Source of the DNA: Bacteroidota bacterium | Lineage (GTDB): Bacteria > Bacteroidota > Bacteroidia > Bacteroidales > Prolixibacteraceae | Assembly: GCA_024278975.1 (NCBI GenBank) | Contig: JAJRSD010000109.1 | Location: forward strand, 1 to 33,046 | Direction: 5' to 3' | DNA: 33,046 nt | Shown: positions 1 through 8,423 of the stretch, one piece after another | Numbering within the stretch: position 1 is the stretch's first letter | Layout: each line of letters opens with the position of its first letter | The notes under the pieces: model-generated | Database searches by the model: none | Told to the model about the DNA's origin: nothing | Seen by the model: only the letters and a program-made list of their open reading frames with translations | Program-made: the position numbers and the translations under genes

Positions 1-183
1 AGCAAATACTCAGTTGGTAGTGACGAAACAGGAGTTAAAGTAAATGGTGATAAACACTGGGCGTGGACTTGGCAAAACGAAGAAGCCACATTTATTACCA
101 TCACCGATAATAGAGGACAAAAATCCATAACCAATACTTTTTAAGATGGGTTTAAAAACTCTGTTTTAGTTCACGATTGTTGG
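1..183 (+). pseudogene. IS66-family transposase remnant (internal fragment)
   Basis: Frame 1 is open from the window edge and reads SDETGVKVNGDKHWAWTWQ, the segment of IS66 TnpC transposases that carries the first catalytic Asp (DETG). A TAA stop lies at 142-144. The same frame then continues as DGFKNSVLVHDCWG, which matches the next conserved IS66 block around the second catalytic Asp (HDCW), so the stop interrupts a formerly continuous gene. Similarity ends near 183 and the frame closes soon after; the third catalytic Glu and the C-terminus are missing. The upstream part lies outside the window. What I see is a decayed, truncated transposase; the family call rests on the DETG and HDCW blocks recognised from memory. 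Confidence 0.72.
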
Positions 184-445
184 GGAATACGCCTAAACAT
201 CTGGACAATAATTTTATAACATCCCAAAAAGGAATCCCACTTTTTTTAACTGCACTAAATAATTTTGAGGTTTTCGAGAATTTTAAAATTTTAAAGTGCT
301 CTGATAAAAATCCCGGTTGAATCCAACTATCTTTAAATAGTGTTTTTATTTCTTGAATTTTAGCAATATCTTTGTTCTGTAGTATATTTGTATTTATTTG
401 TTTACACTTACAAAATACAGTAAAACCAAACGTTATGCAAGGTTT
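152..445 (-). pseudogene. Possible N-terminal remnant of a second transposase
   Basis: On the minus strand a frame of 98 codons is open between stops at 446-448 and 152-154 but has no ATG. Its middle reads LSEHFKILKFSKTSKLFSAV and then KKSGIPFWDVIKLLSRCLGV. This hydrophobic and basic pattern resembles the N-terminal region of IS4-superfamily transposases, before the catalytic domain, which is absent here. The resemblance fades near 180, where IS66 similarity on the other strand begins, so the junction of two decayed elements may lie at about 175-190. The assignment is tentative; chance openness in AT-rich DNA cannot be excluded. Nothing else is recognisable in the gene-free stretch 184-514. 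Confidence 0.3.
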
Positions 446-514
446 TTATGCTACTTTTTTAATTTTTATACACCCTGTAATGTTAGTATTTACTGGGTGC
501 GAAACTTGAGTTAC

Positions 515-2767
515 TTATTGGTTTCCCGAAAAAACTAATTTTCCACCCTTTCTAATATTTTCATGGGTAATCATTGGTTCGATATCTTTTCCGTTCCACT
601 CGACTTTTGTGAAAGGATTCCGGTTAATACTCGATTTAGCTTCAATGGTAAACCTTTTCCCGTGATAGTATTTTTTATCGAGTTTTAGCGTTACTTTATC
701 GAAAATAGGGGCTGATAGCTGGTAACTGTTGCTACCTGGGCATGTAGGGTAAAACCCAATGGAGCTAAATACATACCACGCAGACATTTGTCCGGCATTG
801 TCGTTTCTCGACAATCCTTCAGGACTCATACCGTATTGGGTTACCACTATATCTTTTACAACTTTTTGTGTCTCCCCCCAGTTTTCAACGGCATTGAAAA
901 GATAAGGGATTTGCTGACTTGGCTCATTCCCCGGCCACAGCCCGTTATGTTTTACCAACTCAATTAATTTTTGCTGAAATTGATTTTTGCCACCCATTAT
1001 TTCTATCAGTCCTTCAGCATCGTGCGGGGCGAAAAAAGAGTACTGCTCTGGAGTTCCTTCGGTAAGATAAGGCATTAAAGTACTGGCATTAAATTCATTG
1101 GTGAAAGTATCGTCGGCAAACTTTCCACAAACAAAGTTTTTCTCAAGATCAAATAAATTGGAGTAATTATACGACCTAAGTAAAAGGTTTTTGTAATCAT
1201 CCATCTTCCCAAGCTTCTTTGCCATTTGGGCAACACACCAATCGTTGTAGGCATATTCAAGTGTTTGCGAAACTTGTCCTCCATTTTTGTCTGTGCCTGC
1301 CAATGCTTCTTCCAGTGGAATGTAACCTAATTCGATATACGAATCAAGGTTACGCCTGCCTTTTCCGTTATTATAGTCAATAAGTTCAGGCAATTCAAAA
1401 GCATTCTTCTGTAAATAATAGTAGGCTTTGTTGTAATCGAAGTCGAATCCTTGCATGCACGCATCCGCAATAATTGTTGCGCTGAAATCTCCAACAGCCA
1501 CAGATGAATAGTTGTTCATTAATGAAGCCGACGGGAGCCAGCCGCCCTGTTCTGCTTTTGCAATAAGCGACTTTATCATGCCGGTGTACTCATCCGGTAC
1601 CACTAAACTTAGAAGTGGCATCTGGGTGCGGTACGAACTTTCTGTGGCAAAATCGCCATAGTATTCAAACCCATTGGCAATGTGGATTACAGTATCATCG
1701 GCAAAACCGCAATATTCACCATTAACATCGCTAAACAGCCGTGGTTGCAACAATGAGCGATAAAAAGAAGAGTAAAACTTTGTCTGCTCATCAAGGTTGT
1801 CACTTTCTATTTCAATCCTGCCGAGTATTTCATTCCACGTTTTTTCTAAATCCGTTTTTATGTTGTTAAAATCCCAAGCAGATATTTCTGAATCCAGATT
1901 CTTACGCGCATTTTCTATGCTGGTAAACGAAGTGCCAATTTTCATCTTCACTGGCAAATTGTTGTTCAAATCGAAGGTAACAAATGCCCCAATTTTATCC
2001 ATGTTTTTTCTTTGGTTTACACCAAACTCATAATCCATTCCCGTGTATGTACCTGAATTTACAATTTTTGTGTCGAATTTTGCAACAAAATATCCTGCAA
2101 AACCATCTGTAGTGCCCTCTTTAGCATTGGGAAGGGAAACCGGATTGTAGCCATAAATTTCTTCACTTTTCCTATCCACTTTAATAAACCCTTTCCCATT
2201 ATCACTATTGATATCAATAATAATAGCAGGCAGGTTCGGCGTGAGCCACGAGAATTTAAAAATAGCCGACCGTTTTGTTGCTGTTAACTCTGTAATAATG
2301 TTTGCCTCTGGCATCAGAATTGAGAAATAGGCGGGAGACGCAAATTCTGAATTATACATGTACATTGTTTCGCGCTGCCCGGGCAAAAACCGGTAACTAC
2401 CTTTTAAACTTGTAGGAAATACAGTAAATGAGCCATAATCTTTTGAACGCGAACCATTTAGCCAGTGAGTTCCCCTAAACCCTTGAAACCTTATTCGACC
2501 TGAAAAAAATGGAGGAATGCCTTTCTGCTCCGTAGATTGCGACTGAAGTGTCCATTGGGTCATTCCAAAAGGAGCAGAAACCGACGGGATTGTAAGCCCA
2601 CTGCTAACATATTCATCCCCTCTGCTATTTTCAAAATTTGAAACCGGGAAAGCCGTCCCAATAAGAGGATCGACATATTGAAGGTAGTTTTTTGTTCGTG
2701 TTTTGTTGCACGAGTTCAAAAAGACAACAAACAACAGGAGTAAAAAACTGAGTCGGACTGTTTTCAT
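515..2767 (-). CDS. GH92-family glycoside hydrolase, lipoprotein, atypical active site
   Basis: Predicted 750-aa surface or periplasmic lipoprotein: hydrophobic signal followed by a lipobox ending at Cys20 (FLNSC). The length fits GH92, a family of calcium-dependent exo-alpha-mannosidases. Family hallmarks run in order: YVDPLIG (31-37), APFGM (65-69), GTHWLNG (99-105), GGWLPS (408-413), TLEYAYNDW (502-510), LTEG with Glu570 as probable general acid, PHDAEGL (581-587), NEPSQQIPY (614-622) and NDNAGQMSAWY (655-665). Two positions look unusual: the catalytic-base block, normally ending in Asp before xGQ, has Asn657, and the usual NEPSHH is NEPSQQ. Mannosidase activity is therefore doubtful; an altered substrate or loss of activity is possible. 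It is transcribed divergently from susC, which suggests a shared glycan target, probably a mannose-containing one. Confidence 0.88.
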   Translation of the reverse strand: MKTVRLSFLLLLFVVFLNSCNKTRTKNYLQYVDPLIGTAFPVSNFENSRGDEYVSSGLTIPSVSAPFGMTQWTLQSQSTEQKGIPPFFSGRIRFQGFRGTHWLNGSRSKDYGSFTVFPTSLKGSYRFLPGQRETMYMYNSEFASPAYFSILMPEANIITELTATKRSAIFKFSWLTPNLPAIIIDINSDNGKGFIKVDRKSEEIYGYNPVSLPNAKEGTTDGFAGYFVAKFDTKIVNSGTYTGMDYEFGVNQRKNMDKIGAFVTFDLNNNLPVKMKIGTSFTSIENARKNLDSEISAWDFNNIKTDLEKTWNEILGRIEIESDNLDEQTKFYSSFYRSLLQPRLFSDVNGEYCGFADDTVIHIANGFEYYGDFATESSYRTQMPLLSLVVPDEYTGMIKSLIAKAEQGGWLPSASLMNNYSSVAVGDFSATIIADACMQGFDFDYNKAYYYLQKNAFELPELIDYNNGKGRRNLDSYIELGYIPLEEALAGTDKNGGQVSQTLEYAYNDWCVAQMAKKLGKMDDYKNLLLRSYNYSNLFDLEKNFVCGKFADDTFTNEFNASTLMPYLTEGTPEQYSFFAPHDAEGLIEIMGGKNQFQQKLIELVKHNGLWPGNEPSQQIPYLFNAVENWGETQKVVKDIVVTQYGMSPEGLSRNDNAGQMSAWYVFSSIGFYPTCPGSNSYQLSAPIFDKVTLKLDKKYYHGKRFTIEAKSSINRNPFTKVEWNGKDIEPMITHENIRKGGKLVFSGNQ

Positions 2768-2809
2768 AATTTAAACTATAACAAGAATTATGTACCACTT
2801 ATTTTCCCG

Positions 2810-2817
2810 CAAAACTA
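2810..2817 (-). promoter_or_regulatory. Probable -7 box of the GH92 gene
   Basis: The minus strand reads TAGTTTTG, a perfect match to the Bacteroidota -7 consensus TAnnTTTG, 43 bases upstream of the GH92 ATG. A -33 TTTG at the usual distance of about 19 bases is not clear: there is only an ATTG at 2834-2837, 16 bases away. Confidence 0.45.
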
Positions 2818-2982
2818 TGGAAAAAAAATGAATCAATTAATCTGTTTTTATATCGAAAATAGTTGTTTATAAAAAACAACAAACACTCATTGTTATTGTA
2901 TAATATTTATTTCATTGTGCAATTTCCAATTATAAAATTTGCACCTCCCATATTTGCGTACAGGTTTTGAATATTATTTCGA

Positions 2983-2990
2983 TATTTTTG
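2983..2990 (+). promoter_or_regulatory. Possible -7 box for susC
   Basis: TATTTTTG matches TAnnTTTG exactly, but it lies about 200 bases upstream of the susC ATG, and the nearest upstream TTTG (2966-2969) is only 13 bases away. It would imply a long leader. The call is weak, as such octamers are common in AT-rich DNA. Confidence 0.25.
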
Positions 2991-3023
2991 TTAAAATACG
3001 TTAATTTATTAGAAAATAAATGG

Positions 3024-3102
3024 TATATTGCCTACCAAAAAATATATCGCTACAAGCATATATTTGATAATCATTAAATTATAAACTTAAATATATCGCC
3101 TA
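3024..3102. promoter_or_regulatory. Repeated TATATYGC motif upstream of susC (possible operator)
   Basis: Three similar words lie in the same orientation: TATATTGCCTA (3024-3034), AAATATATCGC (3040-3050) and AAATATATCGC followed by CTA (3089-3102). Two of them share 11 identical bases, with starts 49 bases apart. They sit in the 421-base divergent spacer between the GH92 and susC genes, where a regulator of the locus would be expected to bind. No regulator gene is in the window, so this is a candidate only. Confidence 0.25.
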
Positions 3103-3188
3103 TGTGAAAATTTGTTGAAATTTATACGAGTAAATGAGTTTTTTTTAAGGTTTATTTACCTAATTATTAATTACAAAACTTAAGATCT

Positions 3189-6100
3189 ATGGAAAAAAAT
3201 TATTTTAAAGGTTTTATAACCTTTTTGTTTTTTACGATTTCAATCGTAATCTCTCTGGGTTCTCAGGCACAAACTCAAGTGTCCGGAAAGGTAACTGATC
3301 AGGACGGAATGGGTGTGCCCGGAGTAACTATTGCAATTAAAGGAACCACGCAGGGCACAATTACCAATATTGATGGTGCGTATCAAATAGCTGTTAATGA
3401 AGGCTCTTCTTTGATATTCTCCTATATTGGGATGCTTACCCAAACAATTGAAGTGGGAAGCCAAACAACAATTGATGTTCAGCTTAGCCCCGATGTAATT
3501 GGCGTTGACGAAGTTGTTGTGGTTGGTTACGGTACCCGGATGAAAGAAGAACTTACCGGTGCTGTGTCAACAGTTTCGAACGAAAAGCTACAAGTATCAA
3601 CCGAGTCGAGCGTTGTAAGCCGCCTTCAGGGCCATGTTTCCGGAGTAACAGTTACCTCATCGAACATACCGGGAGGAAGTGCAACAATACGAATTCGTGG
3701 GGTGGGAACCGTTAATGATCCTAATCCACTATACATTATCGACGGAGTACCAACCAGTCCGGGAAACAATCTCAGTCCCGGAGATATCGAATCGATTTCG
3801 ATATTGAAAGATGCCTCTTCGGCTGCAATTTATGGAACAAGGGGTGCAAATGGTGTTATAATTATAACCACCAAACGCGGGCGTGCAAACCAACAGCCCA
3901 CAATTAAGTTCTCGGCAAGGGGTGGTGTTTCAAATTCCATTAATCAATACGACTTATTAAATACTAAAGAATATGCCGATGCTGTTTGGCTGTCATATGC
4001 GAACAGAGGTGCAGCACCTGTGCATGCACAGTATGGCTCGGGTTCAACTCCGGTTATCCCCGACTATATTTTGCCCGGCGGTGCAATGGAAGGCGATGCC
4101 TCGGTTAATCCCGACCTGTACAATTACCCTAGCTATGTCATATTCAAAGCAAACAAAGAGGGCACAAACTGGTACGACGAGATCTACCAAGCCGGTGTTG
4201 TGCAGGAATATGATCTCTCTGTAAGTGGCGGTGGTAAAAATGCAACCTATGCTTTCTCGGGAAACTATCTCAATGAAGACGGAACACTAAAAAATACCAA
4301 TTTTAAAAGATATACTTTTAGAATGAACTCTGATGCCAAATTTAATGACTGGTTTAAAATTGGCGAATCGCTACAGGCAATTTACACCAAACAGACTGGT
4401 AATCTGGGCGACAACGGTGAGGGAACGGTTATTTCACAAGCCTATCGTGCTCAGCCAATTATTCCTGTTTACGACATTAACGGCCAGTTTGCAGGTTCTA
4501 AAGCCCCAGAAATGGGAAATGCCAGCAACCCGGTGGCAATGCTCGACAGGGCTAAAAACAATACCGGAGAATGGGTGCGTATTCTTGGAAATATTTTTGG
4601 CGAATTTAACCTTTATGAAGGACTAACTGCTAAAACATTACTTGGCTATAACTACGGACAATGGAATTCTAAATCGTATGTTTTACCAACCTATGAACAT
4701 TCAGAACCCAATAGGGTAAACGGGTTAAACGTTGGGTCAAGTTACTCGATGCAGTGGAACTGGTCGAACACAATTAACTATAATAAAACCTTTGCCGATA
4801 TACATAAACTTAATGTAATTGTTGGAACTGAGTCAATCGAAAACAGGTATCAGTACCTCAATGCAAGCCGTCGTCAGTATTTTGCGGAAACACCTGAATA
4901 TATGCAACTTAATTCAGGCGAGAGCAACAAAGAGAATAGCGGGTCAGGTTCAGAGTGGTCGTTATTTTCGATTTTTGGACGCGTTAATTACGATTTAAGT
5001 GGTAAGTATTTTCTGGAGGCTACAGTCCGTCGCGATGGTTCTTCTCGTTTTAGTTCCGTAAACAGGTACGGAACTTTCCCGGCAGCTTCCGCTGCATGGG
5101 CAATATCGGAAGAGAGTTTCATGTCGAATACAGACAACTGGTTAGACTTGCTTAAGGTTAGATTAGGATGGGGTGTTGCAGGAAACGATAGAATTGGTAA
5201 CTACAACTCTTATTCGACTTATGGTACAGATACTTACAAAGCATCGTATGCACTCGATGGATCAAATACCAGTGCTGTTTCAGGTTTCCGCCCAGCAACT
5301 TTGGGCAACGAAGATGTAACATGGGAAACAACTGAAACAATTAACCTTGGTATCGATGCTAACATGTTAGACAACCATCTTGCTGTTTCGTTAGATATTT
5401 GGAAAAGAAATACAAGCAATATGCTTTTTAGGGAGCCAATCCCACAGGTAATGGGAGTTGCAACTGCCCCGTATGTAAATATTGGCGAGATGCAAAACAA
5501 AGGTTTCGACATTGAAGTTGGGTACAATAATGCTTCTGCCGACAATAAATTTACATACAGTGCTAACCTTACATTTTCTCATTATAAAAACGAAATTATA
5601 AAACTTTCAGGAGACCCTGACAGGACAATAGATGCGGGAAGCAACCGCCAAATGACCTATACGCGGTATGCCAATGGAACTGCATTCCCTGAATTTTTCG
5701 GTTACGTTGTCGAAGGTATTTTTCAAACGCAAGCCGAGGTTGATGCGCATCCACAATATGGGTCCACAACCTATAACCAACCAGGACACTTTAAATTTCA
5801 GGATCAGCTTACCGTTGACACTGATGGGGACGGAGTACCCGATGCAACAGATGGAGTTATTAACGCCGATGACAGAACATTTATTGGTAGTCCACACCCC
5901 GATTTTACCAGTGGCCTAAACTTAGATTTTGGTTATGGGAACTTTGATCTAAACATGTTCTTTTACGGCAGCTACGGAAATGAAATGGTTAACTACGTTA
6001 CCCGTTGGATAGACTACGGTATGTTCAATGGCGGACTAAGTAAAGATGCACTTTACAACTCGTGGGGAAGCCCATATTTAGATAACAATGCTAATGCAAA

Positions 6101-6398
6101 GTTGCCCATGTTGGACCAAAGTGATATTTCGCAACAACCTTCAACCGCATTTGTTGAAGATGCGTCGTACCTAAGACTTAAAACCATGAGACTGGGTTAT
6201 ACACTTCCAAAAAACATTCTGGATAAAGCTCAAATTAAAAGTGTACGCATTTACGCACAAGTTACCAATGTATTTACCATTACCGGTTACAGTGGGCTCG
6301 ATCCGGAATACAATACTTCTGGCAGCGGCATGGGACTCGATAGAGGTGCATGGCCAACACCGAGACAAATTATGTTTGGAATAAACCTCGGATTATAA
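3189..6398 (+). CDS. SusC/RagA-family TonB-dependent glycan transporter
   Basis: Outer-membrane importer of oligosaccharides, energised through TonB, forming a lidded complex with the SusD-like protein encoded 25 bases downstream. The 1069-aa length is normal for SusC. Order of parts: signal peptide (1-28, ending SQAQ), a carboxypeptidase-regulatory-like beta-sandwich (about 31-100) with VSGKVTDQDG at its start, the TonB-box-like DEVVVVGYG (107-115), the plug domain (about 118-230) with LYIIDGVP, SISILKDASSAAIYG and ANGVIIITTK, then a beta-barrel to the C-terminus. No N-terminal STN signalling domain is present, so it probably does not act directly in sigma/anti-sigma signalling. It ends GINLGL rather than in the usual terminal Phe. 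A weak Bacteroidota-type promoter lies upstream. Confidence 0.96.
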   Translation: MEKNYFKGFITFLFFTISIVISLGSQAQTQVSGKVTDQDGMGVPGVTIAIKGTTQGTITNIDGAYQIAVNEGSSLIFSYIGMLTQTIEVGSQTTIDVQLSPDVIGVDEVVVVGYGTRMKEELTGAVSTVSNEKLQVSTESSVVSRLQGHVSGVTVTSSNIPGGSATIRIRGVGTVNDPNPLYIIDGVPTSPGNNLSPGDIESISILKDASSAAIYGTRGANGVIIITTKRGRANQQPTIKFSARGGVSNSINQYDLLNTKEYADAVWLSYANRGAAPVHAQYGSGSTPVIPDYILPGGAMEGDASVNPDLYNYPSYVIFKANKEGTNWYDEIYQAGVVQEYDLSVSGGGKNATYAFSGNYLNEDGTLKNTNFKRYTFRMNSDAKFNDWFKIGESLQAIYTKQTGNLGDNGEGTVISQAYRAQPIIPVYDINGQFAGSKAPEMGNASNPVAMLDRAKNNTGEWVRILGNIFGEFNLYEGLTAKTLLGYNYGQWNSKSYVLPTYEHSEPNRVNGLNVGSSYSMQWNWSNTINYNKTFADIHKLNVIVGTESIENRYQYLNASRRQYFAETPEYMQLNSGESNKENSGSGSEWSLFSIFGRVNYDLSGKYFLEATVRRDGSSRFSSVNRYGTFPAASAAWAISEESFMSNTDNWLDLLKVRLGWGVAGNDRIGNYNSYSTYGTDTYKASYALDGSNTSAVSGFRPATLGNEDVTWETTETINLGIDANMLDNHLAVSLDIWKRNTSNMLFREPIPQVMGVATAPYVNIGEMQNKGFDIEVGYNNASADNKFTYSANLTFSHYKNEIIKLSGDPDRTIDAGSNRQMTYTRYANGTAFPEFFGYVVEGIFQTQAEVDAHPQYGSTTYNQPGHFKFQDQLTVDTDGDGVPDATDGVINADDRTFIGSPHPDFTSGLNLDFGYGNFDLNMFFYGSYGNEMVNYVTRWIDYGMFNGGLSKDALYNSWGSPYLDNNANAKLPMLDQSDISQQPSTAFVEDASYLRLKTMRLGYTLPKNILDKAQIKSVRIYAQVTNVFTITGYSGLDPEYNTSGSGMGLDRGAWPTPRQIMFGINLGL

Positions 6399-6423
6399 TC
6401 GTAATTTTATTAATTTAAGTAAA

Positions 6424-8265
6424 ATGAATAATATGAAAAAACTATCAATATTAATGGTTACAATACTTTTATTGTCCATGTCATATTCATGTTCAGAAGA
6501 TTTTCTGACAAAAGCACCACTCGGTTCCACATCGGAAAACGTTTTTTACGATGCAAAAGGAATTGATGCCTTATTGACCGGAACCTATGCAATGGTTGGC
6601 GGAAGCTCGTTATGGGACGTTTCATGGGGTGCCTCAATTCAAAACTGGACTTACGGTTCAACTGCATCCGACGATGCTTACAAAGGCTCTGAGGTAACCG
6701 ATCAGGTTCCTGTTAACGACATTGAGCGCTGGGAGGTACAAAGTACCAATGGTTACCCTGCAAATAAATGGAAACTATGTATTGGCATGGGTGTTGACCG
6801 TACCAATAAAACACTTAAAGTTATTAATGCAACCGAAGAGGAAGGTAAGATTACAGCATCCGAAGCAAATAGCTTCAGGGCTGAAGCCCGTTTTCTCAGG
6901 GCTCTTTTCAACTTCGAAGCCCGTTTGGTTTTTGGCGATTATATACCAATAATTACCGAAGAGACCGAAGATGCCGCATTGGTATCAAACGTAAATCCTG
7001 AAGATGCTGTGTTGAACCATATAATTGCAGACCTTGATTTTGCAATTGAAAACCTTCCTGCAACACAAAGTCAGGTTGGCCGCCCAACAAAATTTGCTGC
7101 TATGGCGTTGGCAGCAAGGGCTTTTTTGCAGGACCTTAAGTACGACAAAGCAAAACCGTTGCTTGATGAAATTATCAACAACACCGAACACAGTTACTCA
7201 TTAATGCCCAATTTTATCGATAATTTCAACATCGAGACAAATAACAATGCAGAGTCTATTTGGGAAATTCAGGCAAATGTGAACGATATCAGCCAATCGT
7301 TAAATGCAGAAATGGGAATAGGTTTAAATTGGCCACACGGTGGAGATATTGGCATGTGCTGTGGTTTTCACCAACCATCGCAAAACCTTGTGAATGCATA
7401 TAAAGTTGACGAAAACGGATTGCCGTTGTTCAATTCATTCAACGATTCAGACCTTGCCAATGATGCAGGAATTTCATCAGACGAAACTTTTGTTGTTGAT
7501 TCGCATCCGGTAGATCCACGCCTTGACTATACAGTTAGTCGAAGAGGAATTCCTTATAAAGACTGGGGAATTAACCGAGGTAGTAACTGGGTGCGCAAAC
7601 AATCTGACGGAGGTCCTTATTTGCCCGTATCAAAACCTTTCTTTAAAAAATCGGAGCGTTACACGTTGTCAACCACAACAGGCTGGATGAGTGGAATAAA
7701 TGCCAATAATTATCGTTACTTACGTTATAGCCACATTTTGCTTTGGAGAGCCGAAGTTGCAGCTTACGAAGGCGACCTAGGTTTAGCACGCACGCTGGTT
7801 AACCAAATTCGCGAAAGAGCTGGCCATAAAGTGGTCATGGGAAAAGTTTTGATTAACGAACTTCCAACTTCAGTATATCCATGGGGAGAAGGTTCTTCCG
7901 ACGGTGATTACATGACTGGTGGTGCTGTTGATTGGTCGCAACCAGCAGCCAACTATAAAATTGGGCTTTACCCAGCATTCGCCAATAAAGAAGAAGCCAT
8001 GACGGCAGTTCAGTGGGAGCAACGATTGGAGTTTGCCACCGAAGGTTTTAGGTTCTTTGATTTACGCAGATGGGATAATCTGCCAAATAAAATTGGTGGA
8101 AAAAGTATGGCAGATATATTAAATTCTTTTGCCGTCGGCGATTTAAGAACGAGAGCTTCGTTTATGCAAGGAGCTAACTTCAACGATGCCGACAAATACC
8201 AGCCTATTCCACAATCTCAACTCGATCTTCAACCAGATGTTTTGGAACAACGTCCTGGTTATTAA
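6424..8265 (+). CDS. SusD/RagB-family glycan-binding lipoprotein
   Basis: Surface lipoprotein that binds the glycan and acts as the lid of its SusC partner. It has 613 aa, a signal peptide and a lipobox ending in the Cys of SYSCSEDFL. SusD hallmarks are FLTKAPLGS near the N-terminus, the RAEARFLRALFNFEA helical repeat region (about 151-165), and the C-terminal signature WEQRLEFATEGFRFFDLRRW. It ends with PQSQLDLQPDVLEQRPGY, close to the usual IP..E....P.. ending of the family. An alternative ATG lies three codons downstream (6433) and would give a more typical MKKLSIL start. The gene lies 25 bases after susC and is followed by a strong terminator, so the two form one transcription unit. Confidence 0.95.
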   Translation: MNNMKKLSILMVTILLLSMSYSCSEDFLTKAPLGSTSENVFYDAKGIDALLTGTYAMVGGSSLWDVSWGASIQNWTYGSTASDDAYKGSEVTDQVPVNDIERWEVQSTNGYPANKWKLCIGMGVDRTNKTLKVINATEEEGKITASEANSFRAEARFLRALFNFEARLVFGDYIPIITEETEDAALVSNVNPEDAVLNHIIADLDFAIENLPATQSQVGRPTKFAAMALAARAFLQDLKYDKAKPLLDEIINNTEHSYSLMPNFIDNFNIETNNNAESIWEIQANVNDISQSLNAEMGIGLNWPHGGDIGMCCGFHQPSQNLVNAYKVDENGLPLFNSFNDSDLANDAGISSDETFVVDSHPVDPRLDYTVSRRGIPYKDWGINRGSNWVRKQSDGGPYLPVSKPFFKKSERYTLSTTTGWMSGINANNYRYLRYSHILLWRAEVAAYEGDLGLARTLVNQIRERAGHKVVMGKVLINELPTSVYPWGEGSSDGDYMTGGAVDWSQPAANYKIGLYPAFANKEEAMTAVQWEQRLEFATEGFRFFDLRRWDNLPNKIGGKSMADILNSFAVGDLRTRASFMQGANFNDADKYQPIPQSQLDLQPDVLEQRPGY

Positions 8266-8286
8266 TACATAGTTAGGTTAGTGAAC

Positions 8287-8318
8287 AAAGAGGGGGGCTG
8301 TTTAGCCCCCCTCTTTTT
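8287..8318 (+). terminator. Strong rho-independent terminator after susD
   Basis: Perfect 13-base stem, AAAGAGGGGGGCT (8287-8299) and AGCCCCCCTCTTT (8304-8316), with a GTTT loop and a T-rich tail. It separates the susCD unit from the downstream GH5 operon. Confidence 0.92.
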
Positions 8319-8363
8319 CTTTCTACACATTTTACACTGAAACTGTCAATAAAACAATTAAGT

Positions 8364-8394
8364 TTTGTAATGCAGTTTCAATTCACTATTTTTA
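8364..8394 (+). promoter_or_regulatory. Bacteroidota-type promoter of the GH5 operon
   Basis: TTTG (8364-8367), a spacer of exactly 19 bases, and TATTTTTA (8387-8394), which matches 7 of 8 bases of the TAnnTTTG -7 box. The start site would be near 8401, just upstream of the ATG at 8424. With the terminator before it, this makes the GH5 gene the head of a separate unit. Confidence 0.6.
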
Positions 8395-8423
8395 CGCATC
8401 GACTAAAATCTAAACCTGAAATT

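Noticed and set aside
8370-8423. Upstream in-frame ATG for the GH5 gene
   Set aside because: It would place residues before a clean lipoprotein signal and lies upstream of the promoter -7 box; ATG 8424 is better.
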